Shown: in pieces, positions 11,270-21,110 of the stretch
Layout of the letters: each line of letters begins with the position of its first letter
Numbering within the stretch: position 1 is the stretch's first letter
Assembly (NCBI GenBank): GCA_036245805.1
Contig: BTRK01000003.1
Location: 17,338,464 to 17,402,463, forward strand
Direction of reading: 5' to 3'
DNA length: 64,000 bases
Origin: Pristionchus mayeri
Lineage: Eukaryota > Nematoda > Chromadorea > Rhabditida > Neodiplogasteridae
Program-made: the position numbers and the translations under genes
The notes under the pieces: model-generated
What the model was told of the DNA's origin: nothing
Seen by the model: the letters and a program-made list of their open reading frames with translations, nothing else
Database searches by the model: none

Positions 11270-12669
11270 GGGTGTCTCTAGAAAGCCTCAGCACCAGCCA
11301 CACACTGTCATCCCCTCTCCCCAATAAACTATGGAAAGAAGTGTACTTGATAGGAGCGACGGCAGTGTTGAGCGAGGGGGAGAGCGCCCGCCTCTCTGGG
11401 GGGAGCGACCGAGTCGAAAGGGGGAACTGAAGAGAAAATGAGAGTGAGCGGAAAGACGGGGAATATGAGAAAAACTAAATTAGCATTACGGCATGCAGAT
11501 TCTTGTCAAATAACAGTCGCGAATCAAAAACACTTTCCTACCAGTCATAATTTAAATATGAAATGCACCTTTATCTCTCTTGCCAAAGAATGAAATAAGC
11601 GGGAAGAAAACAGACACACCTCTGATCGCTCCCGCAGCGAGTAGCAGTCGTTGAAGTGAGCCGCGACCGGCGCATATCTGGAGAGATTCCGCACAAGCCA
11701 AACACTGTCAACCCCACCCCAACAGATGAAGGAAAGAAGGGTACCTGACGAGAGCAGAGAAGATGCTGAGGGACGGACGGCGTCCCTCAGCGCCGGGAGA
11801 AGACCGCTTCTTGATGAGGGCTGAAAAGGTAAATTTATCGTAACTACAGTTCATTCACTACTAAACAATTTAAATAAAAAACATAGTTTAAAACCGAGTA
11901 CTATGGTTTTTTTACGTTTCAACCATAATATTTAGCCAAAATCGGGTTCAAACAAGTTTCCTCGGAAACAGATAACGTTTTACTAATCTAACACACGTTT
12001 CCCACTTGTTTCGTCAAACTAAATATGATTTAAACAACAAAAATTATAAAAATATAGAAACAAAACTTCCCCTTCTCGCTCCAATCCGGTGTGGTGTCGA
12101 TCCTCAACCAGCATCAGTGACTTGCAGCCTTAATTTACTCGTAAATAATGAGAATGACTACTAACTACCGAGTTAAGAAAGCCACAAAGTCACGAACACT
12201 ACTAAGAAAGCAAGTGAAATCGAGGCAGTTTAACACAAGGACCTGTAGTTTGCTTCCTAATCGGCTCAGCTCAAATAAAAAGCGACTGGGATGATCCCCG
12301 ACATGCGCGCGAGGACCAGAAACATGAAAAAAGCATAAATACACGAGCAAAACGCCACAAATCGATAAAGAAATAGAGCAAACGAAAAATCGAAGACAAT
12401 TTAGAAAAGTCACACTTGCATGAGTCGCAATCGCAAACTGCGGCAGACTGAGATTACGGTAGGTTGCAGTTGAATTTATTCAAAATATTTATTTATTGTT
12501 TAAAAATATGGACGAATAGTTCATCCGATGTGAAATTTTATGGAGAATTCGAATATAATAGTTTCGAATAGTGAAACACAATATTATTCCTGCAAAATCA
12601 ATCCGCGCAAGCCGCGCTGCGCCGCGCAGCGCCGCGCGCGCACATGGCCAAGGCGATTAGCACGTACTG
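11270..12669 (-). repeat. Right terminal inverted repeat of the 8.6-kb element
   Basis: Inverse copy of 4080-5490, closely matched over most of its length, ending in GATTAGCACGTACTG followed by TA. The high identity between the arms suggests either recent insertion or gene conversion between the arms. Confidence 0.75.
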
Positions 12670-12671
12670 TA

Positions 12672-13588
12672 GAGTATATTAGGGACGAGAAAACGTTTGA
12701 CGTTGCCCATTTTTCTCAGAACCGGATTTTAGATATTTTCCGGTTCCTGGTCCGGCTTTACCATAGATCAGCTCCCCGGTGAGCTAGAGTGCCGGCTCAA
12801 AATTATTTCAAGCAACTTTTATGTTGACGTTAAGTTGCGTTGACGACAACTTCATGTTGAAAATAATCTAAAAGTGATTTTGGAATGAGAAACTAAATTC
12901 TAGCTGCTCGGGGACCCCACCTTTCCGCGTAATCAGGTATCATTTTTAGAATCTACGTACATTAATCTATCAGGAAAAAAAATTGAGCCCAGCCATGTAA
13001 GTGTGGGAATAGGCCTTAGTGCAGCAAAAATTCTCGCCAATTTGCATTTTCAAAATTTTCAAAATAGTCATTCTTTACGATACACTCTAAATTATTCAAT
13101 CATTACACTGAGCTTGCACAGCTTTATTCATACATACATTTCGAGCGTAGGTCATAATTCTGCAGCTGCTCAGTAACCTAGCAGGAAGTCTGCAGTTGAG
13201 AGTGGAAGGAGTAGCATGGAGGAGGAACGGACGTATGAGATTCCATTAGCATGATCTGGCTTAGTACCGGGCTTGTTATCGGGATTGGTGCCGGGCCTGG
13301 TGTCGGGATTGGTTCCGGACATGGTGTCTGGGTTGGTACCAGGCGTGGTGTCATGATTGATACCGGGCTTGGTGACATTGGCATTTTACATATTTGAACC
13401 ATCAAAGAATAATTTTAAAATTATTCAAAAACCTTTAAAATGTAAAAAAAAGTCAGTTCTAAAATTAAGAATCAGCTGATTCAGCTATTGAACAAAAATA
13501 AGCTATTCTCGCCCTCAAAAAATGGGTTACGGTAGCATGATTTTTTGCTCTCAATCACTTTATAAATTAATAACTCATCAAAAACAGC
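12672..13588. other. Intergenic, with a short GL-type minisatellite at 13258-13385
   Basis: No gene recognised. Around 12790-12900 there is a degenerate repeat with AACTTTTATGTTGA words, also found near 18890, 21610 and 22555. 13258-13385 is a divergent array of GGTGCCGGGATTGGT-like units related to the larger array at 15862-16335. Confidence 0.5.
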
Positions 13589-13786
13589 ATGAAATTGATC
13601 ATTGTTGTGTATCTCCTTGTGCTAGTTGTGCGTATGGACGTTGAGTTGTTGCAGCAGTTAATCGGTAGCAAAATAAAGAAGAGAAACGTAGAACCTAGAA
13701 AGGGATTGGGGGGAGAACCAGCGATGATGACAAAATCAGCAGAAGGCCTGGGAAGATACAGTATACACATTGCATCGGCAGAGTAA
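13589..13786 (+). CDS. Candidate small secreted peptide, 65 aa
   Basis: Single open frame with ATG. Residues 1-14 (MKLIIVVYLLVLVV) are strongly hydrophobic after one Lys, as in a signal peptide. The rest is basic, with KIKKR at about residues 28-32, a dibasic site where a prohormone could be cut. There is no cysteine and no known peptide motif. It is not flanked by other genes. A 65-codon frame can arise by chance in this AT-rich stretch, so this is only a candidate. Confidence 0.3.
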   Translation: MKLIIVVYLLVLVVRMDVELLQQLIGSKIKKRNVEPRKGLGGEPAMMTKSAEGLGRYSIHIASAE

Positions 13787-15854
13787 TCGTGGTGGGATAT
13801 TTGTCATCCAAATATTACGGTAGAGCTCGGTAGTACGAGGGAGCAACGATATAATGGCGGGTCAGACTTATTATTTAAATAGGATATCTGACTTAGTTGA
13901 TTATTGTATTATTTACGATAATATACAACAATCATACTTTTTTAGAATTTCAAATTGGATCGGAGAAAATGTCTGTATACCAAAGCGCCGTCACAAAAAT
14001 GCGAAATAAACGAATGTGACGTACCCAAAGTTGAATGAAAAATGTAAACTCTCGAAAACTCTCATGTTATATTTTGCCGTTGTTCTCATGAGACCGCAAT
14101 CTCCGCCCACTTGAAGGGGATAGACATTCTCTCAAAACCTGGATCGATGAACGGCAGCTCGAATTCTCAACCAAATTTCGAGTTCAAAAGCGCTTGTAGG
14201 TATTGACATGCATCATAGCATATCTTTGGCGCAGTCTGTTCGGATAACTCTAATTAGGATAATTAGCTCAATTAATTGGCCGAAGCTCCAATTGAAGTAT
14301 TTCCAGAGATCGCCTTGGTGAGATGATTAATATTATTGTTTTAGAATTTTGGTATTTTTTCACATTTTTCCTATTTTTCCCCAATTTGCCGTCAAGCGCG
14401 GGCGGAGGCGAGCGAGAGAGCGGGGAGAGCGAGAGACACGCGTGGGAGAGAGGCTCCGCCCCCTTTTCTCTCTCCCCTCTTTCTCTCTCGTCTTCCTTTG
14501 AGCGTGCGCGCGTGCGTTTTGAGCTGTATCTCAGCTCGAAGATTAGATATTGACAAACAGCAAAAAGTATGATGTTATTCAGATCTAAAGCAATAGATTG
14601 GCTCAAAAAATCACACACTAGGAGAAATTTGGCCGATCACTTTGTGGTCTTTGTGGTCATTTATATCGGCGTCGAAATGTGATATTTTCGAAGAAATGAT
14701 TGTCCTTCTTCAACAGTTTCCCTCCTGAATTGTGCGACAATTCACCTCGCGATTCAGAACCACGGCGCACCTAAGAAAACCGCACGCCGCGGCAGGAAAG
14801 ATAACCAGACACTCTAAAAAGTTGGGAATCATATATATAAGACATTTTGAACATGCATAAGCAAAAATCAGATTTTTAAACAGATTTTCCGAAAAGTTAT
14901 GAATCGCCGTTATGAAAAAATAAAAAGTTATCAGTTATGAAGTTATGAAAGGAACCCGCGTGAGTCAGCCTTTTTAGAGAAAATACTGCATATTGAAAAG
15001 TTAACCGTTTTTGTGAAATAGCGTTCGCAATGAATTCAAGGGAGAATGGTTATTTTGACCGAGTCGAGTTCTCCATTCCATGATATCTAGAAAACGGTTA
15101 ACTTTAAAGCCTAGGAACTTTAAAGCCTAGGACCACTTAGTCATTATTGTAGATCAGGTCAATAGGAATCGAGTGATAGTCCTAGAATGATAATTTGCAT
15201 AAATTACAACCGAGATACAGTCTAAACCGTAAAATGTTTGAAAATGAGGACAAGTCCAGATTCTCCCCACAGAGTAGCGGTATCTGCGTCCCCGAGATAA
15301 AGAAAACGAACACAATACCAACCTCATATTTTGGATGGGGAATCCGAATCAAGAATAAAAATCGTGAGTATCGCAAAACTGAGCGAGAAAATTAGCATGA
15401 TGTGATCGCAAAAAAACATTTTCACATAAAACAAGTGAAAGATGATATTTTTGTGAGAAGTACTCGCTGAGACGTTTGTAGAGAAGTTTATTACGAGTCG
15501 TTTGAAAAAAAATTAGCTCGCTGTAGGTCAAAATCTGACTGAGATACGGTCTTTTGAAGCGGTAGGTCATTTCTGCCCCTCCACATGGAAATTTCGAGAA
15601 ATCATAGGCCTTCTCCGGGGCCCTCATTATGGCCAGTCTTCGTAGTTTCTGCGAAAGTGCGATCATGAATGTTTTTCTGTTGCAAAATGCTTTCCTTTTC
15701 CTACATTTTTACGGGAGATCCGTGTTATCCGGTTCTGCATGCTGCAACTTAATTTTAACTATTTATAATTTTTTTTTTCATTTATCCTATGCGGATATGC
15801 CACGTCGGCAAAAAAATTAGGCACGTCGGCAGAAATTGAAGAGCGAGACCCCAT
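13787..15854. other. Repeat-rich, no gene recognised
   Basis: 14090-14665 holds a purine/pyrimidine-skewed block (GAGCGAGAGAGCGGGG near 14410) with words shared with 17215-17880 (GGCAAAAAGTATGA-type sequence, CTCCGCCCAC, TTGTGGTCTTTGTGG). This suggests two old copies of one element. 15180-15400 and 15630-15820 contain short overlapping open frames on both strands with no motif. Confidence 0.4.
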
Positions 15855-15861
15855 TTGACGT

Positions 15862-16335
15862 ATGGTGTCGGGATTGGTGCCGGACTTGGTATTGGGATTG
15901 ATAATGGGGTTAGTGTCGGGGTTGGTACCGGGCTTTGTGTCGGGATTGGTACCAAGCGTGGTGTCGAGATTGGTACAGGGCTTGGTGTCGGCATTGGTGC
16001 CGGGATTGGAATTGGGATTGATACCGGGCTTGGTGTAGATGTTGGCACCGGGATTGTTCTCGAGATTGGTACCGGGCTTGGTGTCGAGATTGGTACAGGG
16101 CTTGGTGTCGGGATTGGTGCCGGGCTTGGAATTGGGATTGATAATGGGGTTAGTGTCGGGGTTGGTACCGGGTTTTGTGTCGGGATTGGTACCAAGCGTG
16201 GTGTCGAGATTGGTGCCGGGCTTGGAATTGGGATTAATACCGGGCTTGGTGTCGATGTTGGCACCTGGATTGTTGTCGAGATTTGCACCGGGCTTGGTGT
16301 CTGGATTGGTACCGGGCTTGGTATCGGAGTCGGGC
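15862..16335. repeat. 24-bp minisatellite with 240-bp higher-order period
   Basis: Tandem units close to GGTGTCGGGATTGGTACCGG plus four bases. The word GATAATGGGGTTAGTG occurs at about 15899 and again 240 bases later, with the units around it in the same order, so ten-unit blocks were duplicated. Because the unit is a multiple of three, three frames stay open and give (V/I)GIGTGLG-like or (S/T)PVPIPTPSP-like strings. I see no start context, splice site or partner exon that makes it a real protein. Confidence 0.8.
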
Positions 16336-16345
16336 TACTTAGCCT

Positions 16346-16773
16346 GGGGTATGACAAAACGGCAAACGACAAAACGGCAACGGCGCATAACTCGCTCGGA
16401 AGCCGGTCCTGCAGCTTGGTAGTTGTCATATTTTTATCTGAATGAGGTACCGTAACCCTACCGTATTCCAGTTCCGTGGGTCAGATTCAGTTCCTTGGGT
16501 CAACTATTTTTCTATAATTCCGTAATCTGTCACTCAATGATTCTACCGCACTCAGGAGACCGTAGATTATGGTAGAATCATTCATCGATCTATTGGGGAA
16601 TTTTAGAAAAATGGTTGACCCAAGGAACTGAATCTGACCCACGGAACTTGGATATGGCAAGGTTACGGTACCTCACACAGATAACAGTGTGACGACTCTC
16701 AAGCTGCAGGACCGACTCCCAAGCGAGCTATGCGCCGTTGCCTTTTTGTCGTTTGCCGTATTGTCATGCCCCC
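16346..16773. mobile_element. Palindromic MITE, AACGGCAA family
   Basis: The left arm TATGACAAAACGGCAAACGA through CGGCGCATAACTCGC is mirrored by the right arm GCGAGCTATGCGCCG through TCGTTTGCCGTATTGTCAT. Between them is a second mirrored layer (CGTAACCCT / AGGTTACGG, CAGTTCCGTGGGTCA / TGACCCACGGAACT). It abuts the 24-bp minisatellite. A second, interrupted copy lies at 42548-44570. Confidence 0.65.
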
Positions 16774-18287
16774 CATTTAGCCCTCATTAGATCCAGCTTA
16801 TCAGCCCCCTCGAAACATCAAATCTCTTCGCGGCGTCATCGCATTTGAGGTAGTCTGTAAACAAGCGTGTGCTCACATAGATAAAATTTTATCCAATATT
16901 TCTGAACAATGAAATTTGAACTTTTACCAGAAATCGTAACCAGAAGAATTTCAAATGGAAATTTTCAGCTGCTTACAAAATAGCGAAAACTTAAAACTGG
17001 CAAAACTGGCCTTCTTCTTCAAATAATTTACCAATAGCGTAGAGTCCGCAGAACGCTATCGGAACGTTTCTTGAGCATTTGTAGCTTCCGAGGTTGGTCT
17101 GATGAAACCTCAAAACAGCGGAATTGATGCAAAAGTTTCTTTATTTTTATTTTTTCAATTTTTTTCTGTCGTATGCAGGCTTTCACGATTTTCTCATAAT
17201 CATGTGTTATGGTTGGAGACCGCAGGCTCCGCCCAAAGGAGGAGAAAGAGGCGAGTCGAAATGTGGTTCTTGAAATGACGACTCGAATACAAAAATATTT
17301 TTGGGTACGTCTGACTGGTGTCTATAAACGACAGGGTGCCGTCATGCATTATCCAATAGAAATATCTAAAAAAATACCGATTTAGGGTTCATCATAGGGG
17401 GAATGGAAAGGTCCCGACGATAATTCTTAACACGGGCCTGGTGCGATGGATAGCTCTTGATTTTAGACGTCGATTGACACCGAAAACGTATTTTTTTGGA
17501 TTTTTTCCGATTAATCATTTCATTTCTAAGGTTCAAGAGCGTGCGCTAATGGAACTGCAAAGGGGCGGTGCTTCCCCTCTACTTTCTCGCTTGTCTCTCA
17601 TCCGGCGTGTGCAGAGAGCGCGCGCTCTAGAGGAACTTTTGGAGAAACCAGGCAGAGCGGGCTCCGCCCACTTCGCTCTCGTCCCGATTTCGACTCCCTT
17701 TCCGTTGTGACTCTTTCGAGGAGTTTTTAGGCCATAACTCGAGTCAAAGATACGATATCGCCAAACGGCAAAAAGTATGACCTTATGTAGCCTCAAAGGA
17801 ATACATTACACCCACAAATGACCCTGCGAAAGCAATTCGGTCACCCACCTTGTGGTCTCTAGGTCTTTGTAGTAGAGTACTTCCACCCCATAGTTATGCT
17901 TCATAGTAAGAGGTTGGCAAATTTCAGGAACGAAACATCGGAAAATGGCTATTTTTCACGTTTTGGGTTGGACTCTGAATTTCTTAGAACAGTTGCATAC
18001 TTACTATGCCCAGTCAACGGGTACTAGGGCAAGATGTGATTGTTCAGATAAGCACAATAAATCCGGAATCAAACACGTGTGGGAAAAAAGGATGCCAAAA
18101 AGTGTCGATTTCAGAGCGTGAATCCCAAAATCATTATTTGGAAAAACTCAGATCGTGAACCGTTTGTCCTAAATTTGCGTACATGCATACCACACGTATC
18201 ACGAGTCAGTGGAGGAAAAAAACACCCCTCGGGAACAATTTCCAACATTTGTTTTTGTTTGCCTTCATATTAAAGTGGTAGCATATA
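16774..18287. other. No gene recognised
   Basis: 17215-17880 resembles 14090-14665 (see that entry). The remaining sequence is AT-rich without supported frames. Confidence 0.4.
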
Positions 18288-18739
18288 CAGTACGTGCTAA
18301 TCGCCTTGACCATGTGCGTGCGCCGCGCTGCGCGGATGAATATTATTTTTCACGATTCGAACCTATTACTTTCGAATTCTCCGTAAAATTTCCCATCGAA
18401 AGGAGTATTCATTCATATTTTTAAAGATATATTTATATTTATAAATCAATATTTTGAATGCGGAATTTCTGCACCCTACCGTAATCTCACTTTACGATAG
18501 CGACAGTATCGCAAACTGGGATTACGGTAGGTTGCAGCATTACAGAATTCAAAATATTGATTTCTTTTTCTAAAAATATGAATGAATAGTCCTTCCGATG
18601 CGAAATTTTACGGAGAATTCGAAAATAATAGGTTCGAATCGTGAAAAGCAATATTCTTTACGCAAAATCAATCCGCGCAAGCCGCGCTCCGCCGCGCAGC
18701 GCCGCGCACGCACATGACCAAGGCGATTAGCACGTACTG
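18288..18739. mobile_element. 452-bp MITE sharing termini with the 8.6-kb element
   Basis: It begins CAGTACGTGCTAATCGCCTT and ends with the inverse of that, with TA outside both ends (18286-18287, 18740-18741). The outer 20 bases are the same as those at 4080. The inner part (CGCCGCGCTGCGCGG, ATTCGAACCTATT, GAATTCTCCGTAAAATTTC) parallels the outer part of the long terminal repeats. The two arms meet near 18510 around CCTACCGTAATCTCAC / GATTACGGTAGGTTGCAG. This is a fold-back, non-autonomous relative. Confidence 0.8.
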
Positions 18740-19344
18740 TACTAGATCCAACTTCTTGAAAAATCTAGGTCATAGGTCCCAGAGCAGTCATTCAGGAATT
18801 TTCCGGTTTTACAACCGGCCCTACTGTATGTCAGCTTCCAGATGTGCAGAGTTGGCAGTGGGCTCAAAATGAGCGGGAAATTATTTTGAACAACTTTTAT
18901 GTTGAAAGTGAACTTCAAATTCAGAAAATATGAACGAGAAGCTGCAATTAAGAGTACAGCAAAAATCATAGCACCTCGGAGAGCAGCAAACCCAGTGAAT
19001 TTTATTGAAAATTATGGAAGTTTTCCATGCGCATATAGACAAATATAGTAATCGGCAGTTTCATTGTGTACCCTTTCCGCAGTATAGCTAAGCATGTCGA
19101 AAAAAAAATATGTCAAATTTTGAAAAATTCTCATCTCGCAGATTTATCATTCCATTCTATCAGTTCAATCATTTCCTTAAGGTATAGATACTGTTGTCAG
19201 AAAATGGAAAAATCGGAGATGACATGTGAAAATAATTATTTTTGAGCTTAGTTTTGTTACAATTGGTAATCTTTCTAGGTCAATAATTATATGTAAGGGA
19301 GTGTAATCGCATAGCATCGAAGTACTGACATTTAACATGATTAC

Positions 19345-19594
19345 TGTAATGGCGAACGCCAATATATTCCTTTTCCTACATTTCTATATACATCCCTTTC
19401 CCTTCTCTTATCTTTCTGATTCATATCACCCACATCATTTAGGATGAATCAGCTACAATTCCTCCCTACGATCACTTTCTCATTTCCTTTTCTTGTTCAC
19501 CCGTTTTCTATCGTTTATGCCTTTCCCTGTTGAATAAATTCAGGGGTTTAATTACCCAAGTTTGAGATCCACTTTCGACTCGAGCTTGATTACA
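19345..19594 (+). repeat. 5' LTR of BEL/Pao element
   Basis: A 250-bp segment starting TGTAATGGCGAACGCC and ending in CA, the TG..CA borders of an LTR, with an AATAAA at 19533-19538. TGGCGACCACGGC follows directly (about 19595-19607), which fits a tRNA primer-binding site of BEL/Pao elements. No second LTR is present in the window. Confidence 0.65.
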
Positions 19595-19632
19595 TGGCGA
19601 CCACGGCTACTCGATCCTACAACGACTAAGCA

Positions 19633-20881
19633 ATGCAAGCACAATCAACTAAGGCAGCAGCAACAAACTCAGATGCAAGTGCAATAATCGGCAAGCTCAC
19701 TCTCTCCAGACGCAACCTCGGCAACTTTTTAACTCCAGCACAAGCTATACTATCAAGCGAATCAAATTTCAATTCAATCCAATCGAAATCAGACAGAGAT
19801 CTTCTCGAAGATACGCAAGTTCTCATTGATGTTCGTGCTCCATTCGCTCGCTTTTATTCCATGCTCTTCAAACTACACGAGAAATTAGAGCAGCTAATTT
19901 CAACGTCCACATCAGCTAAACAACAATTGGATCAATATGTTAAATCGAAAGGAGACTACACTCAAGAGCTCGCAACTGCATCTGATCTTCTACGAAAGCT
20001 AGACTCTACCATCGATCAGCTGATGGCAGAATGCAACACCCGAAGACTCCAACTTCCAGATCACAATGATGAGATTCTCACAACTGTAACTGGCAAGTCA
20101 ACAGATGCATTAGAACAACTACCACCAGCAACAAACAACGCTACAGTTTCCCCGCCAGCAGAATCCGTTTCCAATAACAAGCACGTAGTGTATGTTCAGA
20201 ACGAAGCCACCAATGCATTCGTGACTGCATCCCTAATCGGGAAAACCCTTCCTCACTTCTCGGGACAAGACATCCTCCTTTGGCCCGAATTTTTCGAATC
20301 TTTCAATTGCCTTGTTCGACATGGCAATATCACAGGAGCGGACAAGTTAGCCCTCCTCCGAATGTGCCTCACAGATAAAGCAAAGGAAATTATATCTGGT
20401 TTCTCAAGAATCGACAGCCACTATGAACATGCTATGCTACTGCTCAAGAAAGAATATGATCGACCACATCTTCGACATCATGCTCTACTCAGCAAACTAC
20501 GCAATCTCCCAGTTTGTGATGAAGGAGGTACTATCCTACGTACACTGTACCGTCAACTCAATGTAATCATCCGCCAACTTCTGCCCAATGGCGAACTCGA
20601 TTCTCCCGATCTGTTGGTCAATTTGATAACTTCCAAGCTTTCACTTAGCATGCAAACTAGAATCATCAAAGAATCTTCACGCAAGACTCAATTTGGAGTT
20701 TTCGATGTCCTCTCTATAATCGCTGACGCAGTAGAAGATGAGAAGATCGAGCGAGAAATCATGGCAAACGATCGAATCGATTTACAAATTCGACCATCAC
20801 TTTCACCTGCAGAAGTCCCAAACGCACCATCTTCAATCACCAACTACCGACCTACCAACTACCATCCTCGTTTCTGCCGAC
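19633..20881 (+). pseudogene. BEL/Pao retrotransposon gag, 3'-truncated
   Basis: The frame runs about 416 codons from ATG 19633. The first 110 residues are predicted helical and polar. The core (about residues 195-330) has the DUF1759-type pattern of Pao gag: IGKTLPHFSGQDILLWPEFF, GADKLALLRMCLTDKAKEII and LLKKEYDRPHLRHHALLSKL. It would form the retroviral-like core particle. Homology ends near 20881, where the sequence becomes the flanking repeat. The remaining 50 codons of the open frame are chance read-through. Zinc knuckle, protease, RT and integrase are all missing, so the copy is dead. Confidence 0.75.
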
Positions 20882-21110
20882 TACTGACATTTAACATGAT
20901 TACACAACTTTCAAAATATTCACTGTTGAAATTTGTGGATTTTTTAGAATTGATAAAATTCACGCGTTCCGCAATGTTTTCTGGATTATCTCATTCAGAT
21001 TTAATTATTGACCTACAATATCAATTATAACAAAACTAAGCTCAAAAATAATTATTTTCACATAAGTCATCTCCGATTTTTCCATTTTCTGACAAGAATA
21101 TGTATACCTT

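Larger units (their letters stand above)
4080..12669. mobile_element. 8.6-kb Tc1-type element with ~1.4-kb terminal inverted repeats and cargo
   Basis: The left end CAGTACGTGCTAATCGCC is repeated in inverse at the right end, and TA lies outside both (4078-4079, 12670-12671). Inverse similarity continues from 4080 to about 5490 against 12669 to about 11270, with only scattered differences, including shared blocks around 4600-5000 and 11750-12130. Inside lie a spliced DD34E transposase (minus), a multi-exon gene (plus), a minisatellite between them and a nested palindromic element. TA duplication with CAGT-type ends is the Tc1/mariner signature. Length and repeat size are far above the usual 1.3-2 kb with repeats of tens to a few hundred bases. 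The alternative is a host segment caught between two inverted copies of a smaller element, but the conventional TA at both outer ends and the internal transposase favour one unit. Confidence 0.7.
19180..21110. repeat. Inverted-repeat element split by the BEL/Pao fragment
   Basis: 19190-19290 (CAGAAAATGGAAAAATCGGA, AATAATTATTTTTGAGCTTA) is mirrored at 21020-21105. The 22-base word starting TACTGACATTTAACATG occurs at 19323-19344 directly before the LTR and again at 20882-20903 directly after the truncated gag. The retroelement therefore sits inside an older palindromic element. Confidence 0.6.

Noticed and set aside
15782..16445. Long proline-rich (minus) and glycine-rich (plus) open frames
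   Set aside because: They are produced by a minisatellite whose unit length is a multiple of three; there are no splice sites, and start contexts lie outside the array.
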